This document shows, piece after piece, positions 43,428 through 53,170 of a stretch of DNA of 64,000 nucleotides. Position 1 is the stretch's first letter; each line of letters begins with the position of its first letter. Source of the DNA: an uncultured Sediminibacterium sp. (GTDB lineage Bacteria > Bacteroidota > Bacteroidia > Chitinophagales > Chitinophagaceae); NCBI RefSeq assembly GCF_946481145.1, contig NZ_CAMLMJ010000007.1, positions 80,816 through 144,815 on the forward strand, in the 5' to 3' direction. The notes beneath the pieces were generated by a model. The model was not told the DNA's origin and made no database searches. It worked only from the letters and a program-made list of their open reading frames with translations. A program made the position numbers and the translations under genes.

Positions 43428-44453
43428 TCAATAACGAAGTTCAACATCACCACCAACCGGATACCCTGTACAGGTTAATATCTTTCCCTGCTTAATTGCA
43501 TCATCCATTAATACTTCATTCTTAAACATCCATACTTCTCCACTTGTGCACAATGCAGCACAGGTACCGCACTGCCCGCCTTCACAACTATATGGCAAGT
43601 CAATTTGTTGTCTCTTTGCTGACTGTAATATTGTTTCCGGATATTGCACACTCCATTGATATGTTTTTCCACCAACGCTTGCGGATACAATATGCGGATC
43701 CATATCAGGTGGTTTTGGGTTGATAACAGGTCTGTGAACTTCAAACTGCTCTTTCCTGATTTGCTCGTCTTTTAGCCCAAGTCCTTTTAATACCAATGTA
43801 ATCATCAGCATGTACTGAAAAGGGCCGCACAAATAAACCTGTAGTTTTTCAATAGAATGCGGAAAATACTTTCCGATTATTTCCGCGACAATTGGTGCAC
43901 TTAATCTGGCTTCTTTAAAATGTTTTGCATCACTAAAAAGAAAATGAATCTTTAAAAACCGTGGGTATGCTAAAGCAAGTGCTCGTAATTCTTCATGGAA
44001 AATAGTGTCCTGCATCGACCTGTTACTATAAACAAGTACAACCTCATTTTCCTGCTGCAAATGCAACAATGTTTTTATTTGGGCAATTACAGGTGTAATG
44101 CCACTGCCTGCCGCAAAAAAAATGAATGGCTGTTTTGCTTCAACTTTTTCTGGTAAAGTAAAAAAACCGGCAGGTGGTAATCCTTGTAAAACATCTCCCG
44201 GTCTGGCATGGTCTACCAGCCGGCGGGAATAAATTCCATTAGGAATTTTTTTTACTGTTATCCTGAGTGGTTCCCCTAGCAAAGGAGAGGATGAAATAGA
44301 GTAACTCCTTCTTTCTTCCTCATTATTCCTGTTCTTAAAAATTAATGTGATGAACTGCCCGGCAACATAGCTTATTTCCTGATCAATTGGCTCTAACTCA
44401 AAGGAAGATGCATTTGGTGTATTTCTGATTATCGATAAAATGCGGTACTCCAT
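43428..44453 (-). CDS. Ferredoxin reductase with C-terminal 2Fe-2S domain
   Basis: 341 residues. FAD-binding RRSYSISSSP and NAD-binding FFAAGSGITPVIAQIKTLL, LVYSNRSMQDTIFHEEL, YLCGPFQYML, then a plant-type ferredoxin with Cys ligands in PYSCEGGQCGTCAAL and LTCTGYP. The order matches PaaE-type and related oxygenase reductases. No oxygenase lies nearby, so the partner is unknown. It converges on recJ with a 1-bp gap. Confidence 0.88.
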   Translation of the reverse strand: MEYRILSIIRNTPNASSFELEPIDQEISYVAGQFITLIFKNRNNEEERRSYSISSSPLLGEPLRITVKKIPNGIYSRRLVDHARPGDVLQGLPPAGFFTLPEKVEAKQPFIFFAAGSGITPVIAQIKTLLHLQQENEVVLVYSNRSMQDTIFHEELRALALAYPRFLKIHFLFSDAKHFKEARLSAPIVAEIIGKYFPHSIEKLQVYLCGPFQYMLMITLVLKGLGLKDEQIRKEQFEVHRPVINPKPPDMDPHIVSASVGGKTYQWSVQYPETILQSAKRQQIDLPYSCEGGQCGTCAALCTSGEVWMFKNEVLMDDAIKQGKILTCTGYPVGGDVELRY

Positions 44454-44506
44454 AAACTTCCTATTGTGCTATATGAAAATAATGATATTCAGCAGGTGAG
44501 CAAATA

Positions 44507-44538
44507 AAAAGCTGCTCATGTTTCCATGAACAGCTTTT
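44507..44538. terminator. Rho-independent terminator after htpG
   Basis: AAAAGCTGCTCATG (44507-44520) and CATGAACAGCTTTT (44525-44538) form a 14-bp stem with one mismatch and a TTTC loop. It would end the htpG transcript (minus strand). Confidence 0.75.
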
Positions 44539-44559
44539 ATGATATTGTATCGTTTGATA

Positions 44560-46404
44560 TTATTTACCTGATGCAGTTTGCAATAACTCTACACTTCTAT
44601 TTATAAAACTTGTCAGGTCATTCCCTTTTAATAACCCCTGTGAAAGCAATGCAAGATCCGCCAGGTTTCTTACCTGCTTTTCTTTTAAAGCTGCATCATC
44701 GGCCTTGAGCACCTGCTGGTATATAGGGTGATTACCATTTACAGTAAGTGTTACCTCATCCGGCATCTGTGCATAGAAGGCCGTCATACCACCACCTACA
44801 CCTGCAATATCTTTCATACGACGCATAAATTCAGGACGTGTGGCAATTACCGGAGCTGATTCAGGACTAAGTCCCTTAATCTCTGTAGTCACGTGCAAGT
44901 CAGCAAAATTGAGGTTGAACAATTCTTTTAATTGATCTTTTTCTTCACTGCTTAAAATGGTTTCATTTCCTTCCTGTTTATCAATCAGGTTATCTACGAT
45001 ATCTGCATCTACCCTAACAAAGCTTACATTTTCCCATTTCATTTCCATGGTATTAATGAAAGCAGCGTCTACCAGTGTTTCCATTTTTACTACAGTATAG
45101 CCCTTTCCTTTACATGCCTGGACATAAGCATCCTGCTGCACCGGGTTTGTACTGTATAGTATAATATGTTTCCCGTCTTTATTCTTTTGTAAAGCCTCAG
45201 TTGCTGTCTTATATTCATCAATGGTATGGAACTTTCCTGCTGTATCTTCCATCACCAAAAACTTATTGGCTTTCTCCAGGAACTTATCGTCGGTCATCAT
45301 TCCATATTTCACAAATAAGCCAAGACTCTCCCATTTTTCTTCAAATGAAGATCGTTCGTTTCTGAAAATTTCTTCAAGCTTATCTGCTACCTTTTTGGTG
45401 ATATGTGCATTGATTTTCTTCACATTTGGATCACCCTGTAAATAACTTCTGCTTACATTTAACGGAATATCAGGGCTATCAATTACACCATGCAATAACA
45501 TCAGGAATTCCGGAACAATGTCTTTTACCTCATCTGTAACAAATACCTGGTTACAATACAGTTGAATTTTGTCTTTCTGTATTTCATAACTCTGTTTAAT
45601 CTTAGGGAAATAAAGCACCCCTGTAAGATTAAAAGGATAGTCTACATTGAGGTGAATCCAGAATAAAGGTGTTTCACCAAATGGATACAATTCACGATAG
45701 AAATTTTCATAGTCTTCTTTCGTAAGCTCTGAAGGCTTTTTAATCCAGATAGGATTACTGTTATTGATGGGTTTTTCTTCCCCTTCTTTTTTCTCTCCTG
45801 CTTCTGAAAAATAGATGGGTATCGGTAAGAATTTACAAAAACGATCGAGGATACTTTTTATACGGGAAGCTTCCAGGAATTCTTTGCTTTCCTCATTAAT
45901 ATGCAATACGATTTTAGTTCCTCGTTCATTATAATCTGTTTCAAAAAGCTCGAATTCCGGACTACCGTCGCAACTCCAGAATACCCCACTGCCTTCTTTA
46001 AAACTTTTTGAGTGAATATCTACTTTATCACTCACCATAAAAGCACTGTAGAATCCTAACCCGAAATGACCTATAATGCTCGCATCTTTATATTTATTTA
46101 CAAACTCTTCTGCCCCGCTAAAAGCAACCTGATTGATGTATTTGTCTACTTCTTCACCAGTCATACCAACACCACGGTCAATAATACTTAAGGTTTTTTC
46201 CTTCGCATCAAGGATTACATCGATTCTTAAATCGCCCAGTTCACCTTTGGCTTCTCCGAGTGAAGACAGGGTTTTCAGTTTTTGGCTGGCATCTACTGCA
46301 TTACTTACCAGTTCCCTGAGGAAAATCTCATGGTCGCTGTACAGGAACTTCTTGATAATGGGGAAAATATTCTCTGTTTGAACACGAATCTGGCCTTTTT
46401 GCAT
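44560..46404 (-). CDS. htpG: Chaperone protein HtpG (Hsp90)
   Basis: 614 residues, full length. The ATPase domain has LRELVSNAVDASQKLKTL, IIDRGVGMTGEEVDKYI and GHFGLGFYSAFMVSDKVDIH; the middle domain has YFPKIKQSYEIQKDKIQLYC and GVIDSPDIPLNVSRSYLQ. It is an ATP-driven chaperone in the cytoplasm. Confidence 0.96.
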   Translation of the reverse strand: MQKGQIRVQTENIFPIIKKFLYSDHEIFLRELVSNAVDASQKLKTLSSLGEAKGELGDLRIDVILDAKEKTLSIIDRGVGMTGEEVDKYINQVAFSGAEEFVNKYKDASIIGHFGLGFYSAFMVSDKVDIHSKSFKEGSGVFWSCDGSPEFELFETDYNERGTKIVLHINEESKEFLEASRIKSILDRFCKFLPIPIYFSEAGEKKEGEEKPINNSNPIWIKKPSELTKEDYENFYRELYPFGETPLFWIHLNVDYPFNLTGVLYFPKIKQSYEIQKDKIQLYCNQVFVTDEVKDIVPEFLMLLHGVIDSPDIPLNVSRSYLQGDPNVKKINAHITKKVADKLEEIFRNERSSFEEKWESLGLFVKYGMMTDDKFLEKANKFLVMEDTAGKFHTIDEYKTATEALQKNKDGKHIILYSTNPVQQDAYVQACKGKGYTVVKMETLVDAAFINTMEMKWENVSFVRVDADIVDNLIDKQEGNETILSSEEKDQLKELFNLNFADLHVTTEIKGLSPESAPVIATRPEFMRRMKDIAGVGGGMTAFYAQMPDEVTLTVNGNHPIYQQVLKADDAALKEKQVRNLADLALLSQGLLKGNDLTSFINRSVELLQTASGK

Positions 46405-46542
46405 ATACTATACTGATTTTTCGGGCTACTGAGCAAAGAAAGTACCAAACCGGGGAAAACTGACAGGTTGACAAGTTATCCACTTTATTGAAAATTAATA
46501 ATAGTTTATTCCCGGGAAAAAATGTCATTTCAGGCGGAATGC

Positions 46543-46550
46543 TACATTTG
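46543..46550 (+). promoter_or_regulatory. -7 element TACATTTG before the large secreted protein gene
   Basis: Exact TAnnTTTG match 22 bp upstream of the ATG at 46573. The upstream -33 element is not clear. Confidence 0.45.
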
Positions 46551-46572
46551 TTTTCCAAAACAAACCTAATCC

Positions 46573-49500
46573 ATGAGAAAACTCTACCTGGGCCGTTCCC
46601 TGGGAATGTTATGCCTGCTGCTGATTGGTATGATTTCCCGTTCACAAACAATCAGTTGGAATTTCAACACAGCATCTCCTACAATAAACACTGCAAATAT
46701 TGTTACTTCTGATTTTTCCAGAGGAAATAATAATGGTACTACAAATGACTTAATCACCACAGTTTCTGCATCCAACGGATATACCGGCTTTTCGGCTGGT
46801 GGCAATGCTGGTATAGCAGCAAGAATTGGTACTTTGAATCAGGCAGCAAATGGCTCTGCCTATTTTGAATTTACCCTTACTCCATCAGGAGGATTTGGAA
46901 TTAACCTGACAGGTATACAATTTGGTACAAGAAGTACAGGAACAGGACCTCAGGCTTATACACTCAGGTCTAGTGCAGACAATTTTTCAAGTGATATCAT
47001 TCAAGGCACCATTGCAAACAATAGCAGTTGGTCGCTGAAAAGTCATACAGGTATTAATTTTAGTGCAACGCAAGCTGTTACCTTTCGTATTTACGGTTTC
47101 AATGGAGCTGGTTCTGCCTCTGCAAATACCAGCAATTGGCGCATCGATGATTTATCTCTATCAGTTAGTGCTTCGCAAGCTACCAATATTTCAACCCTTT
47201 CAAATATCACTTTAAGTACAGGAAGTATTACACCATCTTTTAGTTCGGGGACTTTTACATATAGCGCAACAGTACCATCATCAACAAACGCAATCACCAT
47301 AACACCTGTTTCTACAGATCCGCTTTCAGGCATTCAGGTGAATGGTGTAAATGTTGCCAGTAATACGGCATCACCTTCGGTTTCGTTGAATACAGGAATT
47401 AATAATATCAATATTGTTGTTACTGCACAAGATGGTATTACTACTTCAACCTATTCTATTGAAATAACACGTGAGGCCCCAGGAATACCGGCACTGTTTG
47501 CCAATCCGGTACAGGTTGATTTTGGTAACATTTGTATAAATACTAATGGCCAAAGCAATTTCAACATAAATGGTAATAATCTCAATGGAACTGATATTAC
47601 TATTACAGCCCCCCAGGGCTTTACTTTATCAAACGCAGCCAATGGTACTTATGCGAATACATTAACAATTAGTTATTCGGGAAATAGTTTAAGTCTAACA
47701 ACAGTCTATGTTCGCTTTACTCCCACTGCTATACAATCTTATGATGACAACCTCAGCCTATCGGGAGGAGGCGCTACCTTAACTTACCCTGTTTTAGGTA
47801 CAGGCGTAAACAGCAGCGCTTCTGTTAATACACAATTGGCTTCAAACATTACTGCTTCAAGTGCTATACTTGGTGCTGACATAACATTTAGTGGTTGCTC
47901 CAATATCAGCGCTTATGGATTTGAATATAGCACCACAGCCAATTTTGCCAATGGAACAGGTACTGTTGTAAATGCAACTAATCTTTCAGGCAATTCATTC
48001 AATGCATTACTGAACAACCTTTCTCCTAATACTACTTATTACTTAAAAGCATTTGCTACTAATGAAGGTGGAACTGCTTATGGACCACAACAAAGTTTTG
48101 CTACTACCGCACAACCGGTTATAATGGCTCAACAACCATTACTAGCCTATTCGCAAAACTTTGACAATATTGCTAGTTGGTCTAATGGATTTAGTTCAGA
48201 CAATGGAGCCATTAATTTTGGTCCTGTTACCATCAACAATACTGGAACAATACCCAATGGTATCAGAACTACCACTTCCACCGCAAGCTTTAGCAGTGGC
48301 TCTTCAGGTGGTGTTCAAAGAGGAAGTGGAAATTTAGTGTTATTGTCTACCGGCTCATCGGATAATACTACTGCTGTAGCAGTTGATCTATTCCTCGATT
48401 TCACTGGTGTAAATGCTGGAACAATCAGTTTCAACTGGGCATCCATTAATAATAGTACGGGCGACAGAAAAGGTTCGCTTCGTATTTATGGCAGTATCGA
48501 CGGCATTAATTTTACTGAGATGTCCGGTGCGGCTGTATTAAACATCACTAATAATACACCTTCAAGTGGAATAGTGTCTGGCATAGCACTTCCTGCGAAC
48601 TTTAGTAATAATCCAAATGCCCGTTTGCGTTTTTATTATTACAATGGAACTGGTGGCTCAACGGGTTCAAGACCAAAAATCAGTATCGATAACCTGATCG
48701 TTCGTGGGTATACTCCTGGTGATGTTACCGCTCCGGTAGTAACAAGTTACAATCCGAATCAGGGAGCAAGTGGCATTACACCGCCTGATGCAATCACCAT
48801 TGCATTTAATGAAACAATTGTTCCGGGATCTGGAAATATTACTATCCATAATGTAACCAATGGAAGTAGTCAGGTATTTGATATAAATGATGCTGCTGTT
48901 AGCATTGCTGCTGAAACCATCAGCATTAATACGCAACTGGCTGCATTCAAATCTTATTATATCACGCTTGATGCAGGTACAGTACTCGACCTGGGTGGTA
49001 ATGCTTTTGGAGGCATTGTTGCTAATGCATGGAGCTTTAGCACAGGTGCAGCTCCTACCAGTTTCAATTTTAATAACTGTGTTAATAATTTACCGGGAGG
49101 TTTCACCCAGTACAGTGTAACAGGTGCACAGGTATGGGGTTGTACTACTTTTGGTAAAACAGGTAATGGAGTACAGATGAATGGATTTGTGAGTGGTGCA
49201 CAAACAAATGAAGATTGGTTGATTTCACCGGCTTTCGATATCGCAGGATTTGACTATCCTATCTTAAGTTTCGCTTCCCGTGTACGTTTTGCAGGACCAT
49301 CATTGAAATTGATGGTGTCTACAAATTATACAGGAGCAGGTGATCCGAATCTGGCACAATGGACCGAAATTAATGGCCGTTTTGCAGAACCGGAATCTGA
49401 TGTGTGGACCACCAGTGATCAAATAGATCTATCAGCTTACAAAGCATCAAATGTTTACATCGCTTTTGTTTATACCTCTTCTCCTGCACTAAATGCGGCC

Positions 49501-52500
49501 AGATGGACTTTAGATGATTTCAGCATCACCAACTCTGCGACACCGGCCCAACCTGGAGTTGATATTAGAGGTGGCAATATTGCTTTTGATTATATAGCTA
49601 ACGGACAAAACTCAGCGCCGCGCTCCATATCAGTTGAAGGGTATAATGTAAATGAAGCTATCACGCTTTCTGTACCTGCTGGATTTGGTTTAAGTATAGA
49701 TGGCAATAATTTCACTTCAACCATTATTATCCCGGCTGCAAACGCAAACAGCCGTCAAACAGTGTATGTAAGGTTTAGCCCAACAACTGCTGACCAAAAC
49801 TATAACGGAACAGTAAGCGCTGTAATTGGTGATGCTGCTGATATTATTCAGGGAATGAGTTTATCCGGCACTTCACTCAGAACCTTAAAAGTGGTTAACT
49901 GGAACCTGGAATGGTTTGGTAGTACAGCATCCGGACTGGGGCCTACCAATAAAGATTTACAACAACAAAATGTACAAACTGTATTGAACGCGCTTAATGC
50001 AGATATCTATGCCCTTGTGGAAATTGTTGATACACTTCGTTTCAAAACAGTTGCAGAATCATTACCGGGCAATTATGGTTATGTTGTAAATACTTATGGT
50101 TCTTATGCCGATGATGTAAATGATCCGGATTATGCAGGTGCCCAGAAACTTGGATTTATTTATAATAAAGACATCGTAAAAAAATTAAGCACCCGGCCAA
50201 TTCTTAAAGCCAGTGCAGGTAATGCCTACAATAGTTGGGCTAGCGGAAGATTTCCATTTATGATGGAAGCAGAAGTTACCCTTAATGGGGCTACCAGTGT
50301 GGTAAACTTTATTGTGGTTCATGCAAAAGCCAATACGGGTAATACAGCCGATAAAATTGAAGCTTACGGAAGGAGAAAAGCAGGTGCTGATGAATTAAAA
50401 GATTCACTTGATGCTGCATTCCCTAATAGCCGCTTCCTTATACTCGGTGATCTGAATGATGATCTGGATAAAACAATCACCACAGAGATGGCTCCTGTAA
50501 CGGCAAGCTCTTACAGTGCTTTCCTCAATGATGTACAAGGTTATTCATCTTTAACTTTACCATTAAGTTTAACCGGCAACAGCTCTACAGCTTCCTTCCC
50601 TGATATGATCGATCATGTGATTGCTTCAAATGAAATGAGCGTGGCCTATGTGCAAAATTCTGCGCAGGTCTATAAAGATGTTTTGTCTTTGATCAACAGT
50701 TTTGCAAGTACTACTTCAGATCACTTCCCGATTATTACTAAATACGATTGGAGGTATTTCAGTAAACCAACTATATCTGTGCCAGATCTAGGATTTTTCA
50801 CTGACTCAGGTGCATGTACTACTACAACTTTATTACCAACACCAACCGTTACAGGATTTAATACAATTGTTTCGATCAGCAGCAATGCTCCAACTTCTTT
50901 CCCTGTTGGCGTAACAAAAGTTAACTGGACTGCTGTTGATATTTATGGTAATACAAGTTCACAAGAACAATTAATTACTGTTACCGACAACCAAAAACCG
51001 ACTATAGAAGCCCCGGCGGCAGTAAGCGTTATAAATAACAGCGGCACTTGCTATGCGACCATTAATTCTCTCGGAACTCCTGTTGTTGCAGATAATTGTG
51101 GTATCGCTTCAGTAACTAATAATGCGCCTAGCCAGTTTCCAATTGGCACTACAGTAGTTACTTGGATTGTAACTGATATACATGGCAATGTTACTGATAC
51201 TGCTAAACAGGAAATAATCGTAATTGATAATGAATTACCTGTTATCAGCACAGCTTCTATTTCAATATCGGCACAAACAGGAAGATGCGATGCTCAAATT
51301 AGTATTCAACCTCCGCAGGCTACAGATAATTGTGGTATCGCAACTTTAACGGGAATAAGAAATGATGGCTTATTATTAACAGATGCTTTCCCAGTTGGAA
51401 CGACTACTATTAATTGGACTGCAACGGATGTAAATGGAAATACCAAATCTGTGATTCAAACAGTATTGGTAACTGATAATCAGGCACCTCAAATTACCTG
51501 TTCTGCAAATCTTTCATTATGTCAAACAGCCAATAACCAATATACTATTCCAACCATTGGCACTAGCGATAACTGTGGTATAGCTTCTGTTCAATATAGT
51601 ATCTCAGGCGCCACTACTCGCAGTGGAAATGGTGGAGACATCAGTGGTATTTTCAACCCTGGGCAGTCTAACGTATTGATTACGGTTACAGACATCAATG
51701 GCAATACTAACACTTGTAACTTCACTGTAACCATTTCTGCTCTGCCTACAGCTACCATAACCACTTCTCAGCCAGATGTTTTCTGTAATCAGTTTACACT
51801 GTCTGGCAATCCTGGTAATTATACTTACCAGTGGTACTTTAATAATACAATAGTGGGTACAGGTGCTCAGTTAAACCTTGGATTAACCAATGCTGATGGA
51901 GTTTATACGCTTGTTATTACCAACCAGGCAGGATGTAGCAGCAGTAATGCAACTTCTTATACTTTCCAGAAACAAAATCTGGTGAATAGCTATACCATTC
52001 TTGCTTATGAGGAAGTAAAACTTGGAGAATCAAATAAAGTTAACAGTGGCAGTGTTGGGGTAATGAATCGTCGAGGAGAAGCGTCGTTCGATAAGAATAG
52101 TTCTGTTGCGGCTCCGGGAGCTTTCGTAAAAGCTCCAATGATTAAATTAGATGGATCAGGTATCCTAATTCCAAACAGGCTATATGGTTCAGCGATAGTG
52201 ACATTACCAACAATGTTCTATAACACAAGTAATACACGGAATCTTGCAAACACCAGTGTTCAGAAGAATACTACGGCTACTTTAAATGGTAATTACAATG
52301 ATATTACCATTAAAGAAAATGCGACTGTTACTTTACATGGCAACACATTTGGAACCATAAAGGCTGAGAAAGGAGCGCAGATCCGATTCACTGCTTCTAT
52401 AGTTAACATTGAAGAGTTGATAGTAGAAGAGGGCGGAAAAACCAGTTATAGCAATGTAAGATTCAATGGCACTACCCAGGTAAAAGTGAGTAAGAAAGTT

Positions 52501-53115
52501 AGTATCGGGGATCGCGTACTGGTGAATCCGGATAATTATAAAGTAACATTCTATATGGGTGATACCAAATGTGATGATGAAAAATTCCAGGTTAAAGGGG
52601 ATGATGTTCGCGTAACTGCGAATGTGTATATGCCAAATGGTAAATTAAAAGTTACTGCTGAGAATAAAGGAAATGGAAAATGGAGCAGCAATAATGAAGC
52701 CATATATATGACAGGCTTATTTATCGCCGAACAAGTTGAAAGCAAAGGAGGTACCATTATCTGGAATAATAACAATTGCATACAGAATACAGTAGCTTCC
52801 AGCAATAACCTGTTAATTACAAGTGGTAAAACTTTAGGTGAAGAAGTTGCCATTTCTGAAAATGCAGAAACACTGAAAGTAACAGTGATGCCGAACCCAA
52901 GCCGTACTTTCTTTACATTAAAAATAGCTGCTAAAGCTACTACACCGGTTCAGTTGAGGATTTTCAATGTTTCCGGTCAGCCTCTTGAAAGCAGGAATAA
53001 TCTTAATGCAAATAGTACAGTTCAGGTAGGCCATCAACTTAATCCTGGTGTTTACTTTGCCGAACTGGTGCAAGGAAAAGAAAGAAAAGTAGTGCAGCTT
53101 ATAAAAATCAGGTAA
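46573..53115 (+). CDS. Giant T9SS-secreted multidomain protein with an EEP nuclease/phosphatase domain
   Basis: 2180 residues with a signal peptide (about 1-25). From the N-terminus: beta-rich module to 200; cadherin-like beta-sandwich (200-300, ending TYSIEITRE); Ig-like (313-410); FN3-like (415-511); lectin-like module (530-713); Big_5-type Ig (719-825); choice-of-anchor module (831-989); Ig-like (996-1102). An endonuclease/exonuclease/phosphatase domain follows at 1105-1394 (VNWNLEWFG, LVEIVDTLRFKT, LILGDLNDDLD, TSDHFPI). Then HYR repeats (1396-1720; DNQKPTIEAPA, TDNQAPQITC) and a T9SS type A sorting domain at 2100-2180 (VTVMPNPSRTFFTLKI, NPGVYFAELVQG). It is probably a cell-surface or released nuclease. 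Confidence 0.88.
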   Translation: MRKLYLGRSLGMLCLLLIGMISRSQTISWNFNTASPTINTANIVTSDFSRGNNNGTTNDLITTVSASNGYTGFSAGGNAGIAARIGTLNQAANGSAYFEFTLTPSGGFGINLTGIQFGTRSTGTGPQAYTLRSSADNFSSDIIQGTIANNSSWSLKSHTGINFSATQAVTFRIYGFNGAGSASANTSNWRIDDLSLSVSASQATNISTLSNITLSTGSITPSFSSGTFTYSATVPSSTNAITITPVSTDPLSGIQVNGVNVASNTASPSVSLNTGINNINIVVTAQDGITTSTYSIEITREAPGIPALFANPVQVDFGNICINTNGQSNFNINGNNLNGTDITITAPQGFTLSNAANGTYANTLTISYSGNSLSLTTVYVRFTPTAIQSYDDNLSLSGGGATLTYPVLGTGVNSSASVNTQLASNITASSAILGADITFSGCSNISAYGFEYSTTANFANGTGTVVNATNLSGNSFNALLNNLSPNTTYYLKAFATNEGGTAYGPQQSFATTAQPVIMAQQPLLAYSQNFDNIASWSNGFSSDNGAINFGPVTINNTGTIPNGIRTTTSTASFSSGSSGGVQRGSGNLVLLSTGSSDNTTAVAVDLFLDFTGVNAGTISFNWASINNSTGDRKGSLRIYGSIDGINFTEMSGAAVLNITNNTPSSGIVSGIALPANFSNNPNARLRFYYYNGTGGSTGSRPKISIDNLIVRGYTPGDVTAPVVTSYNPNQGASGITPPDAITIAFNETIVPGSGNITIHNVTNGSSQVFDINDAAVSIAAETISINTQLAAFKSYYITLDAGTVLDLGGNAFGGIVANAWSFSTGAAPTSFNFNNCVNNLPGGFTQYSVTGAQVWGCTTFGKTGNGVQMNGFVSGAQTNEDWLISPAFDIAGFDYPILSFASRVRFAGPSLKLMVSTNYTGAGDPNLAQWTEINGRFAEPESDVWTTSDQIDLSAYKASNVYIAFVYTSSPALNAARWTLDDFSITNSATPAQPGVDIRGGNIAFDYIANGQNSAPRSISVEGYNVNEAITLSVPAGFGLSIDGNNFTSTIIIPAANANSRQTVYVRFSPTTADQNYNGTVSAVIGDAADIIQGMSLSGTSLRTLKVVNWNLEWFGSTASGLGPTNKDLQQQNVQTVLNALNADIYALVEIVDTLRFKTVAESLPGNYGYVVNTYGSYADDVNDPDYAGAQKLGFIYNKDIVKKLSTRPILKASAGNAYNSWASGRFPFMMEAEVTLNGATSVVNFIVVHAKANTGNTADKIEAYGRRKAGADELKDSLDAAFPNSRFLILGDLNDDLDKTITTEMAPVTASSYSAFLNDVQGYSSLTLPLSLTGNSSTASFPDMIDHVIASNEMSVAYVQNSAQVYKDVLSLINSFASTTSDHFPIITKYDWRYFSKPTISVPDLGFFTDSGACTTTTLLPTPTVTGFNTIVSISSNAPTSFPVGVTKVNWTAVDIYGNTSSQEQLITVTDNQKPTIEAPAAVSVINNSGTCYATINSLGTPVVADNCGIASVTNNAPSQFPIGTTVVTWIVTDIHGNVTDTAKQEIIVIDNELPVISTASISISAQTGRCDAQISIQPPQATDNCGIATLTGIRNDGLLLTDAFPVGTTTINWTATDVNGNTKSVIQTVLVTDNQAPQITCSANLSLCQTANNQYTIPTIGTSDNCGIASVQYSISGATTRSGNGGDISGIFNPGQSNVLITVTDINGNTNTCNFTVTISALPTATITTSQPDVFCNQFTLSGNPGNYTYQWYFNNTIVGTGAQLNLGLTNADGVYTLVITNQAGCSSSNATSYTFQKQNLVNSYTILAYEEVKLGESNKVNSGSVGVMNRRGEASFDKNSSVAAPGAFVKAPMIKLDGSGILIPNRLYGSAIVTLPTMFYNTSNTRNLANTSVQKNTTATLNGNYNDITIKENATVTLHGNTFGTIKAEKGAQIRFTASIVNIEELIVEEGGKTSYSNVRFNGTTQVKVSKKVSIGDRVLVNPDNYKVTFYMGDTKCDDEKFQVKGDDVRVTANVYMPNGKLKVTAENKGNGKWSSNNEAIYMTGLFIAEQVESKGGTIIWNNNNCIQNTVASSNNLLITSGKTLGEEVAISENAETLKVTVMPNPSRTFFTLKIAAKATTPVQLRIFNVSGQPLESRNNLNANSTVQVGHQLNPGVYFAELVQGKERKVVQLIKIR

Positions 53116-53142
53116 TTCCAACCTGCCAGTAATCAGAATAAT

Positions 53143-53170
53143 AAAATGCCCCGAAATTTCGGGGCATTTT
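53143..53170. terminator. Bidirectional terminator, 14-bp stem
   Basis: AAAATGCCCCGAAA and TTTCGGGGCATTTT are exact reverse complements with no spacer (the AAATTT centre forms the loop). It lies between convergent genes, and its last base is the first base of the downstream gene's stop codon. Confidence 0.85.
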
